A stretch of DNA of 64,000 nucleotides, from contig NZ_AP022615.1 of NCBI RefSeq assembly GCF_010730745.1, forward strand, positions 62,001-126,000, in the 5' to 3' direction. This document shows positions 29,578-38,479 of the stretch, piece after piece (position 1 is the first letter of the stretch; every line of letters starts with the position of its first letter). The notes under the pieces were generated by a model. That model had not been told where the DNA came from. It did not search any database and worked only from the letters and a program-made list of their open reading frames with translations. Both the position numbers and the translations under genes were made by a program. Source of the DNA: Mycobacterium heidelbergense. GTDB lineage: Bacteria > Actinomycetota > Actinomycetes > Mycobacteriales > Mycobacteriaceae.

Positions 29578-29583
29578 TACTAT
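29578..29583 (+). promoter_or_regulatory. -10 hexamer (TACTAT) of the HNH pseudogene, leaderless type
   Basis: TACTAT is followed by eight bases and the ATG at 29592. The promoter appears intact although the gene is broken. Confidence 0.45.
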
Positions 29584-29591
29584 CCGAAAGT

Positions 29592-30460
29592 ATGTTCGAA
29601 TCAGAAGGGGCCTCGCTGATCGCGCGGATCGCCGAGCTGGAGCGCGCGAAGTCGGCGGCCGCCGCGGGCCAGGCGCGGGCGGCCGCCGCGCTGGACGCGC
29701 TGCGCCGCTCGAACGAGGCCGACGCCGGGGTGCCGGCGGCCCAGCGTGGCCGCGGCGTGGCCAGCGAGGTCGCACTGGCGCGACGCGATTCTCCGGCCCG
29801 GGGCGGGCGGCACCTCGGCTTCGCGAAGGCGTTGGTGTACGAGATGCCGCACACGCTGGCCGCCCTGGAATGCGGGCGGCTGTCCGAGTGGCGGGCCACG
29901 CTGATCGTGCGCGAAAGCGCCTGCCTGGACGTCGACGATCGCCGCGCGTTGGACGCCGAACTGTGCGCCGACTCGACGGGTACGGCCCCATCCCGGCGGC
30001 CGTGGCCCGGCACCTGGTGAGCGGCGCGGTCGCCGATTCCCGGTCGCGGGCCACGCTGCGTCGGCTCTACCGGCATCCGGGTTCGGGGGCGTTGGTGGCC
30101 ATGGAGTCGCGGGCGCGCTGCTTCCCGAAGGGGCTGGCCGCCTTCATCGGGTTGCGGGATCAGCGCTGCCGCACCCCCTACTGCGACGCCCCCATCCGCC
30201 ACCACGACCACGCCCAGCCGCATCGACGCGGGGGACCGACCGCCGCGGCGAACGGGCTCGGGCTGTGTGAGCGCTGCAACTATGCCAAGGAGGCGCCCGG
30301 CTGGCGGGTCACCGCCGGGGTGGACGAAAGCGGTTCGCACACAGCGGAATTCATCACACCGACCGGGGCGCACTATCGCTCCGGCGCGCCACCGCCGCCT
30401 GGGGCGCCCGGGGCGCCCGCCCCGCTCGATGCTCCCGGCGCCGAACCGCACGCCGCGTAA
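29592..30460 (+). pseudogene. REP13E12-family DUF222/HNH endonuclease, internally deleted (Rv1378c-like)
   Basis: The N-terminal part (MFESEGASLIARIAELERAK to DDRRALDAELCADS) is the start of a DUF222 protein and reads in one frame to a stop at 30020. Near 29980 the downstream half continues in another frame: DGYGPIPAAVARHLVSGAV, then the HNH nuclease block RDQRCRTPYC, HHDHAQPHRRGG and CERCNYAKEA. Compared with full-length relatives of about 450-480 residues, roughly 130 residues of the middle are missing and the frame is shifted, so one deletion explains both. The gene is divergent from pyrR, as Rv1378c is in M. tuberculosis. These genes form the REP13E12 repeat family of mycobacteria. Confidence 0.85.
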
Positions 30461-30463
30461 GCT
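30458..30463 (+). promoter_or_regulatory. -10 hexamer (TAAGCT) of the methyltransferase gene, leaderless type
   Basis: TAAGCT includes the stop codon of the preceding pseudogene and ends seven bases before the ATG at 30471. Confidence 0.45.
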
Positions 30464-30470
30464 GGCGGAA

Positions 30471-31127
30471 ATGACAGGCCCCCACTTTCCACGCCTCGAT
30501 TTCGACGCCCTTTACCGCGGCGAAAGCCCGGCAGAAGGCTTCCCCGCGGTGACCACGCCGCCGTGGGACACCAAGGCGCCCAAGGAGAACGTCATCGCGT
30601 GGCACGAGGGCGGCTGGATCCACGGCGACGTCCTCGACATCGGCTGCGGACTCGGCGACAACGCCGTCTACCTGGCCAGGAACGGCCACCGCGTGACGGG
30701 GCTGGACATCTCCCCGACCGCGCTGATCACCGCCGAGCGGCGGGCCAAGGACGCCGGGGTCGACGTGACGTTCGCGGTGACCGACTCCACCAAGCTCGAG
30801 GGCTACACCGACGCGTTCGACACCGTCGTCGACAGCGGCATGTTCCACTGCCTCGACGACGACGGCAAGCGCGGCTACGCCGCCGCGGCGCACCGGGCGA
30901 CCAGGCCGGGCGCCACGCTGCTCATCAGCTGCTTCTCCGACGCCACCCCACCCGATGAGGAGTGGCCGCGGCCGGCGGTGTCCGAGCAGACGCTGCGCGA
31001 CGTCCTCGGCGGCACCGGCTGGGACATCGAGTCGCTGGAGCCGGCCACGGTGCGCCGCGAGGCGGACGGTGCGCAACTCGAAATGGCGTTCTGGTACGTC
31101 CGCGCGCGGCGGCGCGCACTACCCTGA
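30471..31127 (+). CDS. SAM-dependent methyltransferase (Rv1377c-like)
   Basis: A 218-residue class I methyltransferase related to thiopurine/halide methyltransferases. SAM motif I is VLDIGCGLGDNAVYLARNG near residue 55 and the next acidic residue is in GLDISPTAL. FDTVVDSGMFHCLDDDG is the motif IV region. M. tuberculosis carries Rv1377c at the same place beside Rv1378c. The substrate is unknown. The next gene starts five bases after the stop. Confidence 0.88.
   Translation: MTGPHFPRLDFDALYRGESPAEGFPAVTTPPWDTKAPKENVIAWHEGGWIHGDVLDIGCGLGDNAVYLARNGHRVTGLDISPTALITAERRAKDAGVDVTFAVTDSTKLEGYTDAFDTVVDSGMFHCLDDDGKRGYAAAAHRATRPGATLLISCFSDATPPDEEWPRPAVSEQTLRDVLGGTGWDIESLEPATVRREADGAQLEMAFWYVRARRRALP
31120..31125 (+). 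promoter_or_regulatory. -10 hexamer (TACCCT) of the serine hydrolase gene, leaderless type
   Basis: TACCCT lies at the 3' end of the methyltransferase gene, seven bases before the GTG at 31133, so the hydrolase may have its own leaderless transcript. Confidence 0.45.
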
Positions 31128-31132
31128 ACCGG

Positions 31133-32338
31133 GTGAATCTCGACGTCAACCAGGCCTCCATCCGCGAAGTGTGCGACGCCGGCCTGCTCGCCGGCGCGGT
31201 GACGGTGGTCTGGCAGCGCGGAGAACTGCTGCAGGTCAACGAGATCGGCCACCGCGACATCGACGCGGGCCTGCCGATGCGACGGGACACGCTGTTTCGC
31301 ATCGCGTCGATGACCAAGCCGGTCACCGTCGCCGCGGTGATGAGCCTGGTCGACGAGGGCAAGCTGGCGCTCAAAGACCCGGTCGCGCGCTGGGCCCCCG
31401 AGCTGGCCGACGTGCGGGTGCTCGACGACCCGCACGGCCCGCTGGACCGCACGCATCCGGCGCGCCGCGCCATCCTGATCGAGGACCTGTGCACCCACAC
31501 CAGCGGCCTGGCCTACGGATTCTCGGTGTCCGGCCCGATCTCGAAGGCCTATATGCGGCTGCCCTTCAACCAGGGCCCGGACGCCTGGCTGACCGAGCTG
31601 GCCAAGCTGCCGCTGGTGCACCAGCCCGGCGAGCGGGTGACCTACAGCCACGCCATCGACCTGCTGGGCGTCATCGCGTCCCGCGTCGACGGCAAGCCCT
31701 TCCACCAGGTCCTCGACGAGCGGGTCCTGGGTCCGGCGGGCATGCCCGACACCGGGTTCTTCGTCTCCCCCGAGGCGCGCCGCCGCGCCGCGACCATGTA
31801 TTCCCTCGACGACAATCACCGGCTGCGGCACGACGTGATGGGGCCGCCGCACATCACGCCGCCCTCGTTCTGCAACGCCGGCGGCGGCCTGTGGTCGACC
31901 GCCGACGACTACCTGCGGTTCGTGCGGATGCTGCTGGGCGACGGGACGATCGACGGGGTGCGGGTGCTGTCGCGGGAGTCGGCGCGCCTCATGCGCACCG
32001 ACCGGCTCACCGACGAACAAAGGCGGCACAACTTCCTGGGGGCGCCGTACTGGGTGGGCCGCGGGTTCGGGCTGAACCTGTCGGTGGTGACCGACCCGGC
32101 GCGGTCCGCCCCGCTGTTCGGGCCCGGCGGGTTGGGGACGTTCAGCTGGCCCGGCGCCTATGGGACGTGGTGGCAGGCCGACCCGAGCGCCGACCTGATC
32201 CTGCTGTACCTGATCCAGAACCTGCCCGACCTGACCGTCGACGCGGCCACGGCCGTCGCGGGCAACACGTCGCTGGCGAAACTGCGCACCGCGCAACCGA
32301 AGTTCGTCCGCCGCACCTATCAAGCGCTCGGCCTCTAA
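31133..32338 (+). CDS. Beta-lactamase-fold serine hydrolase (class C / esterase EstB type)
   Basis: A 401-residue protein of the Pfam beta-lactamase family (class C fold). The catalytic tetrad motif SMTK is near residue 58 (FRIASMTKPVT). A YSH triad near residue 170 stands where class C enzymes have YxN, as in EstB-type esterases. No signal peptide is visible, so it is probably cytoplasmic and more likely an esterase or peptidase than a secreted beta-lactamase. Rv1367c is a related gene in this part of the M. tuberculosis map. The GTG start is supported by the hexamer above. Confidence 0.85.
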   Translation: MNLDVNQASIREVCDAGLLAGAVTVVWQRGELLQVNEIGHRDIDAGLPMRRDTLFRIASMTKPVTVAAVMSLVDEGKLALKDPVARWAPELADVRVLDDPHGPLDRTHPARRAILIEDLCTHTSGLAYGFSVSGPISKAYMRLPFNQGPDAWLTELAKLPLVHQPGERVTYSHAIDLLGVIASRVDGKPFHQVLDERVLGPAGMPDTGFFVSPEARRRAATMYSLDDNHRLRHDVMGPPHITPPSFCNAGGGLWSTADDYLRFVRMLLGDGTIDGVRVLSRESARLMRTDRLTDEQRRHNFLGAPYWVGRGFGLNLSVVTDPARSAPLFGPGGLGTFSWPGAYGTWWQADPSADLILLYLIQNLPDLTVDAATAVAGNTSLAKLRTAQPKFVRRTYQALGL

Positions 32339-32342
32339 CACC

Positions 32343-32882
32343 ATGGTCGATTACCCACCCGACCGCATCGTCGGCGCGCGGCTGGTGCTGCGCCCGCCGG
32401 CGCTCGACGACGCCGGCGCGATCTTCCAGAGGGTCGCCCGCGATCCCGAGGTCACCAAGTACCTGCTGTGGGCGCCGCATCCCGACGTGGCGGCGACGCG
32501 GCGGGTGATCACCGAAAAGCTCAACGCCAACGACGACGAGCGGACCTGGGCCATCGAGCTGAGGCACAGCGGCGCCGTGATCGGGCTGACCAGCTGCCGG
32601 CGCCCAGTGCCGCACTCGGTCGAGATCGGCTACTGCCTCGGCAGGCGTTGGTGGGGCAAGGGTTTCATGTCCGAGGTGCTCGAGATGCTGCTGGGCGCGC
32701 TGGACGCCGATCGGGGCGTATACCGCGTCTGGGCCACCTGCAGCGTCGACAACGAACGCTCGGCGCGGCTGCTGGAGCGCGCGGGTTTTTACCTGGAAGG
32801 CCGGCTGGCCCGCCACGCCGTCTACCCCACCATGGGGCCCGAACCACAAGACAGCCTGCTCTACGCGAAGGTGCTGCGGTAG
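32343..32882 (+). CDS. GNAT acetyltransferase, RimJ/RimL type
   Basis: A 179-residue Gcn5-related N-acetyltransferase. VGARLVLRPPALDDAGAIF is the typical RimJ-like N-terminus. The acetyl-CoA loop is GYCLGRRWWGKGFMSEVL near residue 100, followed by VDNERSARLLERAGF. Likely it acetylates an alpha-amino group of a protein or small molecule; the substrate is unknown. It lies four bases after the hydrolase and is probably co-transcribed. Confidence 0.88.
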   Translation: MVDYPPDRIVGARLVLRPPALDDAGAIFQRVARDPEVTKYLLWAPHPDVAATRRVITEKLNANDDERTWAIELRHSGAVIGLTSCRRPVPHSVEIGYCLGRRWWGKGFMSEVLEMLLGALDADRGVYRVWATCSVDNERSARLLERAGFYLEGRLARHAVYPTMGPEPQDSLLYAKVLR

Positions 32883-32892
32883 CCGCGGCTTT

Positions 32893-32989
32893 CGCGTGTG
32901 CGCTGACGGCTTCGAGTGTGAACGCAGGGCGGAAAAATCGCCGAAATCCGCGCCCTGGACGCACACTCGAAGCCGTCCGCGCACACGCG
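32893..32989. repeat. Long (about 40-bp) near-perfect intergenic inverted repeat
   Basis: The left arm (32893-32932) starts CGCGTGTGCGCTGACGGCTT and the right arm (32948-32989) ends AAGCCGTCCGCGCACACGCG; they pair over about 40 bases with a handful of mismatches and a 15-base loop. The left arm shares GCTGACGGCTT, GTGTGA and CAGGGCG, in order, with the repeat at 20581. It separates two same-strand genes. Confidence 0.75.
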
Positions 32990-32997
32990 GTAGCCCC

Positions 32998-33003
32998 TAG
33001 GCT
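32998..33003 (+). promoter_or_regulatory. -10 hexamer (TAGGCT) of the FAD monooxygenase gene, leaderless type
   Basis: TAGGCT is followed by seven bases and the ATG at 33011, just after the long palindrome. Confidence 0.5.
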
Positions 33004-33010
33004 GGGTCGC

Positions 33011-34240
33011 ATGTCGAAGCCGACCGTTCTGATCAGCGGCGCGGGCATCGCCGGTCCCGCCCTGGCGTACTGGCTCGACCGGGCCGGCTACCGGGTCGTG
33101 GTGGTCGAGATCGCCGACGGCATCCGCCCGGGCGGCCAGACCGTGGACCTGCGCGGCGCCGGGCGGGCGGTCGTCGAACGGATGGGCCTGCTGGAGCAGA
33201 TGCGCGCCCGCTGCGTGGAACAGCGCGGCATTCGGTGGGTCGGGGCCGACGGGCGGTGCCGTGCCGAGATGCCGGTCGAGGCATTCGGCGGCAACGGTGT
33301 GGTCAGCAAGCTCGAGATCCTGCGCGGCGACCTGGCCGACGTGTTGTACCGGGCCGCCGCGGCGGGCACCGAGTACCGATTCGGCACCCGCATCACGGAA
33401 TTGGCGCAATCGGACGACGCTGTGGCGGCGACGTTGTCCGACGGCACCACGGTTCGCGCCGACCTGGTCGTCGGGGCCGACGGCCCGCATTCGGCGGTGC
33501 GGCGGTTGGCCTTCGGACCCGAGGAGAAGTTCGTCAGGCCGCTGGGCGGCTACCACGCCTGGTTCACCGCGCCGGACACCGTCGTGCTGGACGGTTGGTT
33601 TCTGATGTATGTGGCGCCCGGTGGTCTCAACGCGTCGATGCGCCCATCGCGTGACCCCGCGATGGCCAAGGCGGGCTTGGCATTTCGCTCGGAGCCGCTG
33701 CGCTACGATCGCCGTAACCTCGACGAGCAACGGGAACTGCTGGCCGCCCGGTTCACCGGCGCCGGTTGGCGCTCCGATGCCCTGGTCGCCGCCGCACGCG
33801 AGGCCGACGACTTCTACTTCGACGCGTTCGCCCAGGTTCACCTGGGCACCTGGTCGTCGGGGCGGCTCACGCTGGTCGGCGACGCGGGTTACTGCGCGTC
33901 GCCGCTGAGCGGCATGGGCACCAGCCTGGCGCTGGTCGGGGCCTATGTCCTGGCCGGTGAGCTGGGCCCGGCCGCGGACCTCGACGCCGGTCGGCTGGCG
34001 GCCGCCCTGGATCGCTACCACACGGTGATGCGGCCCTACGTCGACAGATGCCAGAACCTGCCGAACGGTATCGACGGCTACGTGCCGAAGTCCGCTTTCG
34101 ACGTTCGCCTCATGATCCTGGTGATGAAGTACGTGCAGCGCTGGCCGTTTCGAGGCCTCGCCGAACGCAAATGGTTCACCACCGCCGACGCCATCAACCT
34201 GCCCGACTACCCGCCCTGTGCCAAGGCGCGACGCGCGTAG
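33011..34240 (+). CDS. FAD-dependent monooxygenase, PHBH fold
   Basis: A 409-residue class A flavoprotein monooxygenase. The dinucleotide loop is ISGAGIAGPALAYWLDRAG near residue 7. The DG motif is in VVGADGPHSAVRRL, and the GD motif region reads LVGDAGYCASPLSGMGTSL. It resembles TetX-like and polyketide-modifying hydroxylases; the substrate is unassigned. Its 3' end overlaps the opposing flavoprotein gene by 34 bases. It is in the accessory region, with no clear M. tuberculosis counterpart at this position. Confidence 0.88.
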   Translation: MSKPTVLISGAGIAGPALAYWLDRAGYRVVVVEIADGIRPGGQTVDLRGAGRAVVERMGLLEQMRARCVEQRGIRWVGADGRCRAEMPVEAFGGNGVVSKLEILRGDLADVLYRAAAAGTEYRFGTRITELAQSDDAVAATLSDGTTVRADLVVGADGPHSAVRRLAFGPEEKFVRPLGGYHAWFTAPDTVVLDGWFLMYVAPGGLNASMRPSRDPAMAKAGLAFRSEPLRYDRRNLDEQRELLAARFTGAGWRSDALVAAAREADDFYFDAFAQVHLGTWSSGRLTLVGDAGYCASPLSGMGTSLALVGAYVLAGELGPAADLDAGRLAAALDRYHTVMRPYVDRCQNLPNGIDGYVPKSAFDVRLMILVMKYVQRWPFRGLAERKWFTTADAINLPDYPPCAKARRA

Positions 34241-36891
34241 GCCCGCACGTCGGCGTCGCCGTCCTTGAGCGCGATCGCGAGCGCGTCGCGGGCGGCGGGC
34301 TCGCCGGCCCATTGGGTCAGGCTGAGCACCGCCGCCTTGCGCACGTCCAGATGCGCGTCGGCGACGGCGCCGGACAGCAGCGGCACGGCAGGCTCGGCCG
34401 CCGCGCCCGCCAGCGCGCGGGCCGCACCCTCCCGCACCTGCCACGCCGGCGCCCGTAGCGCGCGTTCGACGGCATCGAGATCGCCGTCTCCGCAACCGAT
34501 TTCACCCAAAGCGGCCAGCGCGGCGGCGCGCACCAGCGGGTCGGGGTCGGCGAGCAGCGCGCTCACGGCGTCACCGCCGCCGCGCAGCGTGGCCAGGCCG
34601 GCGGCGGCGGCGATGCGGACCTCCCGGTTCTCGTCGGCGGTGGCCGCGACGACCCCGGCGACGTCGTCGACCGACACCAGCGCCCGCACCGCCTCGATCC
34701 GCACCCGGTGGTCGGGATCGTCGAGCGCGCGGCGGTATTGGCCGGCGTCACCGGCGCGCCGCGCGGCCAGCAGGTAGACGGCGGCCGCGCGCACCAGCGT
34801 GTCGCGGGAGCCCAGGTATGCCCGGGCGCCGGCGGGGTCGGGCAGCACCTCGACCAGCTCGCGGATTCCCTCGGCGCCGATGCGGCGCACCGCGGCGTCG
34901 GCGTCGTCCAGCGCCGCGAACAGGGCGGGCCCGTATCCGTCCGGAATGTGCTCGGCCAGCGTGGCCACCGCGGTGCGGCGCACCCCGGGATCGGGGTCGA
35001 CCAGATACGGCCCCAGGCCGGCGATCGTCGGCTCCTCGAGGGCCAGCACCTCGGCGATGCGCGGCGAGGGCGGCTCGAATGCGGTTGCGGCCGAGGCGAC
35101 TCGGGACCGCGTGGTGGCCGGGGCCTGGCCGCCGATCAGCGGCGGCTGCGCCACCCGGTGCACCGTCTGGTCGACGGGCGGCAGGCCGTCCAGCTCCGGG
35201 ACCGGCACGAAATACGGTGCCACCGGCCGCTTCAGGAACGCCATCCGGCCGTCGGGCCCCTGAAGCAGGTTGAGGTGATACCCCCATTGGGCGTCGTCGC
35301 GGACGGGCAGGTCGGCGCGGTCGTGGTAGAGGCCCCAGCGCGATTCGGTGCGGGTGAGCGAGGACCGGGCGGCCATCTCGGCGCAGTCCCGGATGAACGA
35401 CACCTCGACGGCGCGCATCAGCTCGTGCCGGTTGCGGGCGCCCATCTCGGCGATCTCGTCGCGCATCCGGTCGAAGGCGCGCACCGCGAGGGACAGCTTG
35501 GCCGCGGTCTTCGGCGGCGCCACATAGTCGTTGACGAACCGCCGCAGCTTGTATTCGACCTGCGGCTGCGGCGGCCCGTCCGGATGGCGCAGCGGGCGAT
35601 AGATCAGCTCGTGCGCGGCGCGAAGTTGTTCGGCCGGGAGTCGTTGTGGCGCGGCCACTTCCGAAAGAGTCGACGCGGCGTGCGTGCCGGCGAGGTCGCC
35701 GAAGACGAACGCGCCGATCATGTAGTTGTGCGGGACGCAGGCGAGGTCGCCGGCGGCGTACAGCCCGGGCACCGTGGTGCGGGCGTGCTCGTCGACCCAG
35801 ACCCCGGACGCGGAATGGCCGCTGCACAAGCCGATCTCGGAGATGTGCATCTCCACGTCGTGGGTGCGGTAGTCGTGGCCGCGGTTGGCGTGGAAGGTGC
35901 CGCGGGTGGGCCGTTCGGTGGTGTGCAGGATGTTCTCCAGCGCGGTCAGCGTCTCGTCGGACAGGTGCGACACCTTGAGGTAGATCGGCCCGCGGGCGGA
36001 GTCGATCTCGCTCTTGACCTCGGCCATCATCTGCCCCGACCAGTAGTCGGAGTCGACGAACCGCTCGCCGTGCGCGTTGACCTGGTAGCCGCCGAACGGG
36101 TTGGCCACGTACGCGCAGGCCGGCCCGTTGTAGTCCTTGATCAGCGGATTGACCTGGAAGCACTCGATTCCCGACAACTCCGCGCCCGCGTGGTAGGCCA
36201 TCGCGTACCCGTCGCCGGCGTTGGTCGGGTTCTCGTAGGTGCCGTACAGGTAGCCCGACGCGGGCAGGCCGAGCCGCCCGCACGCCCCGGTCGCCAGGAT
36301 CACCGCCTTGGCGCCGACGGCGACGAACTCGCCGGTGCGCGTCTGCAGCGCGGCGGCGCCGACGGCGCGGCCGTCCTGAACCAGCACCCGCACCGGCATC
36401 AGCCGGTTCTCGATGCGGATCCTCTCCCGCATCGAGCGTTGCCGCAGCACCCGGTACAGCGCCTTCTTGACGTCCTTGCCCTCCGGCATGGGCAGCACGT
36501 AGGAGCCCGAGCGGTGCACCCGGCGCACCGCGTACTCGCCGTGCTCGTCCTTCTCGAACTTCACCCCGTAGCGCTCCAGCCGCTGGACCATGGCGAACCC
36601 GCGGGTGGCGGTCTGATAGACGGTGCGCTGGTTGACGATTCCGTCGTTGGCGCGGGTGATCTCGGCGACGTAGTCCTCCGGTTCGGCCTTGCCGGGGATG
36701 ACGGCGTTGTTGACGCCGTCCATGCCCATCGCCAGCGCGCCGGAGTGCCGCACGTGGGCCTTCTCCAGCAGCAGCACCCGCGCGCCGTGCTCGGCGGCGG
36801 ACAGGGCCGCCATGGTGCCCGCGGTGCCGCCGCCGATGACCAGCACGTCGCAGTCGAGGCGGGCCGGCGCCAGATCGGGAATGTCCATCAT
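34207..36891 (-). CDS. AprA-like flavoprotein (fumarate reductase/APS reductase family) fused to HEAT repeats
   Basis: An 894-residue protein. The first 580 or so residues form an FAD-binding oxidoreductase of the succinate dehydrogenase/fumarate reductase/adenylylsulfate reductase superfamily: FAD loop GGGTAG (20-25), EKAHVRHSGALAMGMDGVNN (43-62), SGHSASGVWVDEH and PGLYAAGDLA. The 43-62 block resembles AprA more than fumarate reductases. From about residue 615 to the end come HEAT-like repeats (ALDDPDHRVRIEAVRAL, LLADPDPLVRAAALAAL). AprA proteins lack such a tail. The ATG overlaps the ABC ATPase stop, and an AprB-like ferredoxin is encoded upstream, so this is the catalytic subunit of a putative two-part enzyme. 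Whether it acts on a sulfur compound is inference. Confidence 0.85.
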   Translation of the reverse strand: MMDIPDLAPARLDCDVLVIGGGTAGTMAALSAAEHGARVLLLEKAHVRHSGALAMGMDGVNNAVIPGKAEPEDYVAEITRANDGIVNQRTVYQTATRGFAMVQRLERYGVKFEKDEHGEYAVRRVHRSGSYVLPMPEGKDVKKALYRVLRQRSMRERIRIENRLMPVRVLVQDGRAVGAAALQTRTGEFVAVGAKAVILATGACGRLGLPASGYLYGTYENPTNAGDGYAMAYHAGAELSGIECFQVNPLIKDYNGPACAYVANPFGGYQVNAHGERFVDSDYWSGQMMAEVKSEIDSARGPIYLKVSHLSDETLTALENILHTTERPTRGTFHANRGHDYRTHDVEMHISEIGLCSGHSASGVWVDEHARTTVPGLYAAGDLACVPHNYMIGAFVFGDLAGTHAASTLSEVAAPQRLPAEQLRAAHELIYRPLRHPDGPPQPQVEYKLRRFVNDYVAPPKTAAKLSLAVRAFDRMRDEIAEMGARNRHELMRAVEVSFIRDCAEMAARSSLTRTESRWGLYHDRADLPVRDDAQWGYHLNLLQGPDGRMAFLKRPVAPYFVPVPELDGLPPVDQTVHRVAQPPLIGGQAPATTRSRVASAATAFEPPSPRIAEVLALEEPTIAGLGPYLVDPDPGVRRTAVATLAEHIPDGYGPALFAALDDADAAVRRIGAEGIRELVEVLPDPAGARAYLGSRDTLVRAAAVYLLAARRAGDAGQYRRALDDPDHRVRIEAVRALVSVDDVAGVVAATADENREVRIAAAAGLATLRGGGDAVSALLADPDPLVRAAALAALGEIGCGDGDLDAVERALRAPAWQVREGAARALAGAAAEPAVPLLSGAVADAHLDVRKAAVLSLTQWAGEPAARDALAIALKDGDADVRAYARRALAQGG

Positions 36892-37625
36892 GCGGCCACC
36901 GAATGATCCAGCGCGGCAATGATTTCCGCGCGCAACCCGTCGGCGGGCGGCCCGCTTCGGGGGTCGGGCACGTCGATCGACGCGCGTATCGGCTCACCGG
37001 CGCGGCCCAGCACGACGATCCGGTCCCCCAGCGCCAGCGCCTCGTCGACGTCGTGGGTGACGAAGACGATGGTGGTCGGATGGGTGCGCCAGGTGTCGAT
37101 GAGCAGCCGCTGCATCGCGGCCCGGGTTTGGGTGTCCAGCGCCCCGAACGGCTCGTCCATCATCACCGCGCGCGGCGCGCCGGCCAGGCCGCGGGCCAGC
37201 TGGACGCGCTGGCGCATCCCGCCGGACAGGCTCTTGGGCAGGTAGTGCCCGAAGCCGGTGAGCCCGAGCTCGTCGATCCAGCGCTCGGCCGCCGCGCGCC
37301 GGGTGGCGCGGGGCTCACCCCGAAGCCGCAGCGCCAGTTCGATGTTGGACCGCACCGTGCGCCACGGCAGCAGCGCGTTGTCCTGGAACACCACGCCGCG
37401 GTCGCCCGACGTGCTGGTGACCTCGACGCCGTCGGCCAGCACCCGGCCGCCGTCGGGCGACAGCAGGCCGGCCAGCGCGCGCAGCACCGTCGACTTGCCG
37501 CACCCCGACGGCCCGGTGAGCACCAGGATCTCCCCCGGCCGCACCGCCAGGCTCAGGCCGTCGATCACCGGAACCCCGGTGTAGGACAACCGAACCCGAT
37601 CCAGTTCGAGGCTCATCGCGGTCAT
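36888..37625 (-). CDS. ABC transporter ATPase, nitrate/sulfonate/taurine type
   Basis: A 245-residue nucleotide-binding subunit. Walker A is GPSGCGKST, the Q-loop is VFQDNALLPW, the signature is LSGGMRQRVQLARGL and Walker B is AVMMDEPFGALD with the H-loop in VTHDVDEAL. The LPWRTVRSNIELAL stretch is typical of SsuB/TauB/NrtD proteins. It is coupled by ATGA overlaps on both sides, to the permease and to the flavoprotein. Confidence 0.93.
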   Translation of the reverse strand: MTAMSLELDRVRLSYTGVPVIDGLSLAVRPGEILVLTGPSGCGKSTVLRALAGLLSPDGGRVLADGVEVTSTSGDRGVVFQDNALLPWRTVRSNIELALRLRGEPRATRRAAAERWIDELGLTGFGHYLPKSLSGGMRQRVQLARGLAGAPRAVMMDEPFGALDTQTRAAMQRLLIDTWRTHPTTIVFVTHDVDEALALGDRIVVLGRAGEPIRASIDVPDPRSGPPADGLRAEIIAALDHSVAA

Positions 37626-38479
37626 CGCTGGCCCTCCTGCGCGCGCGGCAGCCAGCGCGTCACGCGGCGGCCCACCAGCTCGACGGCCGCGGCCGTCACG
37701 AACCCGAGCACGCCGATGGTGATGATGCCGACGAACACCTGCGGGTAGGCCAGCACGGTGTAGTCCTGCCAGGTGCGGTAGCCGACGCCGAGCCGCCCGG
37801 AGATCATCTCCGCCGAGATCACGCAGATCCACGCCACGCCCATGCCGACCGACAGGCCGCCGAACACCCCCGGCAGGATGCCCGGCAGCACCACCCGGCT
37901 CAGCACGTCCCACCGGCCGCCGCCGAGGGTGCGCACCGAGTCCTCCCACAGCGTGGGCAGCGCCCGCACCGCGTGCCGGGTGCTGACCAGGATCGGGAAG
38001 TACGCGGCGAGGAAGGTGATGAACACGATCCCGGCCTCGTCGGTCGGGAACAGCAGGATCGCCACCGGCACCATCGCGATGGCGGGAACGGGCCTGACCA
38101 ACTCCGTCAGCGGGCCAAAGGTGTTGGCGAACCACCGGGAACGGCCCAGCAGCACCCCGGTCGCGACGCCGACGACGGCGGCCAGCCCGAAACCGGTGAG
38201 AATGCGGATCAAGGACTGCGCCAGGTCCAGCCAGTAGTCGTAGGTGCCGAGCCGGCGGTGCAGCGCGTTCACGATCTCGGTGACGGTGGGCAAGGTGTCG
38301 AACCGCAGCACCAGCCGCACCTTGCCGGCGGTGAGCAGCTGCCACAGCCCGATCGCGGCGGCCACCGACGCCAGCCGCACCAGCCACGACCGCCACGGCG
38401 AGGCCGGCCGGCGGGGTGGCGCCGGCGCGGGCGCCGGGACCGTGTCCAGAACGTGGTCGGACACCACTTGGGTAGTCAT
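37622..38479 (-). CDS. ABC transporter permease, nitrate/sulfonate/taurine type
   Basis: A 285-residue inner-membrane subunit with about six helices and the BPD_transp_1 fold. The EAA-type loop is SVRTLGGGRWDVLSRVVLPGILPGV, the coupling helix that contacts the ATPase. SLIRILTGFGLAAVVGVATGVLLG and VRPVPAIAMVPVAILLF are typical of SsuC/TauC. It has a Pro/Ala-rich cytoplasmic N-terminus. It overlaps its neighbours by four bases on both sides. Confidence 0.93.
   Translation of the reverse strand: MTTQVVSDHVLDTVPAPAPAPPRRPASPWRSWLVRLASVAAAIGLWQLLTAGKVRLVLRFDTLPTVTEIVNALHRRLGTYDYWLDLAQSLIRILTGFGLAAVVGVATGVLLGRSRWFANTFGPLTELVRPVPAIAMVPVAILLFPTDEAGIVFITFLAAYFPILVSTRHAVRALPTLWEDSVRTLGGGRWDVLSRVVLPGILPGVFGGLSVGMGVAWICVISAEMISGRLGVGYRTWQDYTVLAYPQVFVGIITIGVLGFVTAAAVELVGRRVTRWLPRAQEGQR

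Noticed and set aside
31133..32338. Secreted antibiotic-resistance beta-lactamase
   Set aside because: No signal peptide, and YSH stands in place of the class C YxN triad; an intracellular esterase or peptidase role is more likely.
34207..36891. Annotating the flavoprotein as succinate dehydrogenase or fumarate reductase subunit A
   Set aside because: No membrane anchor or SdhB-type subunit is nearby; the partner is a small AprB-like ferredoxin and the N-terminal block resembles AprA.
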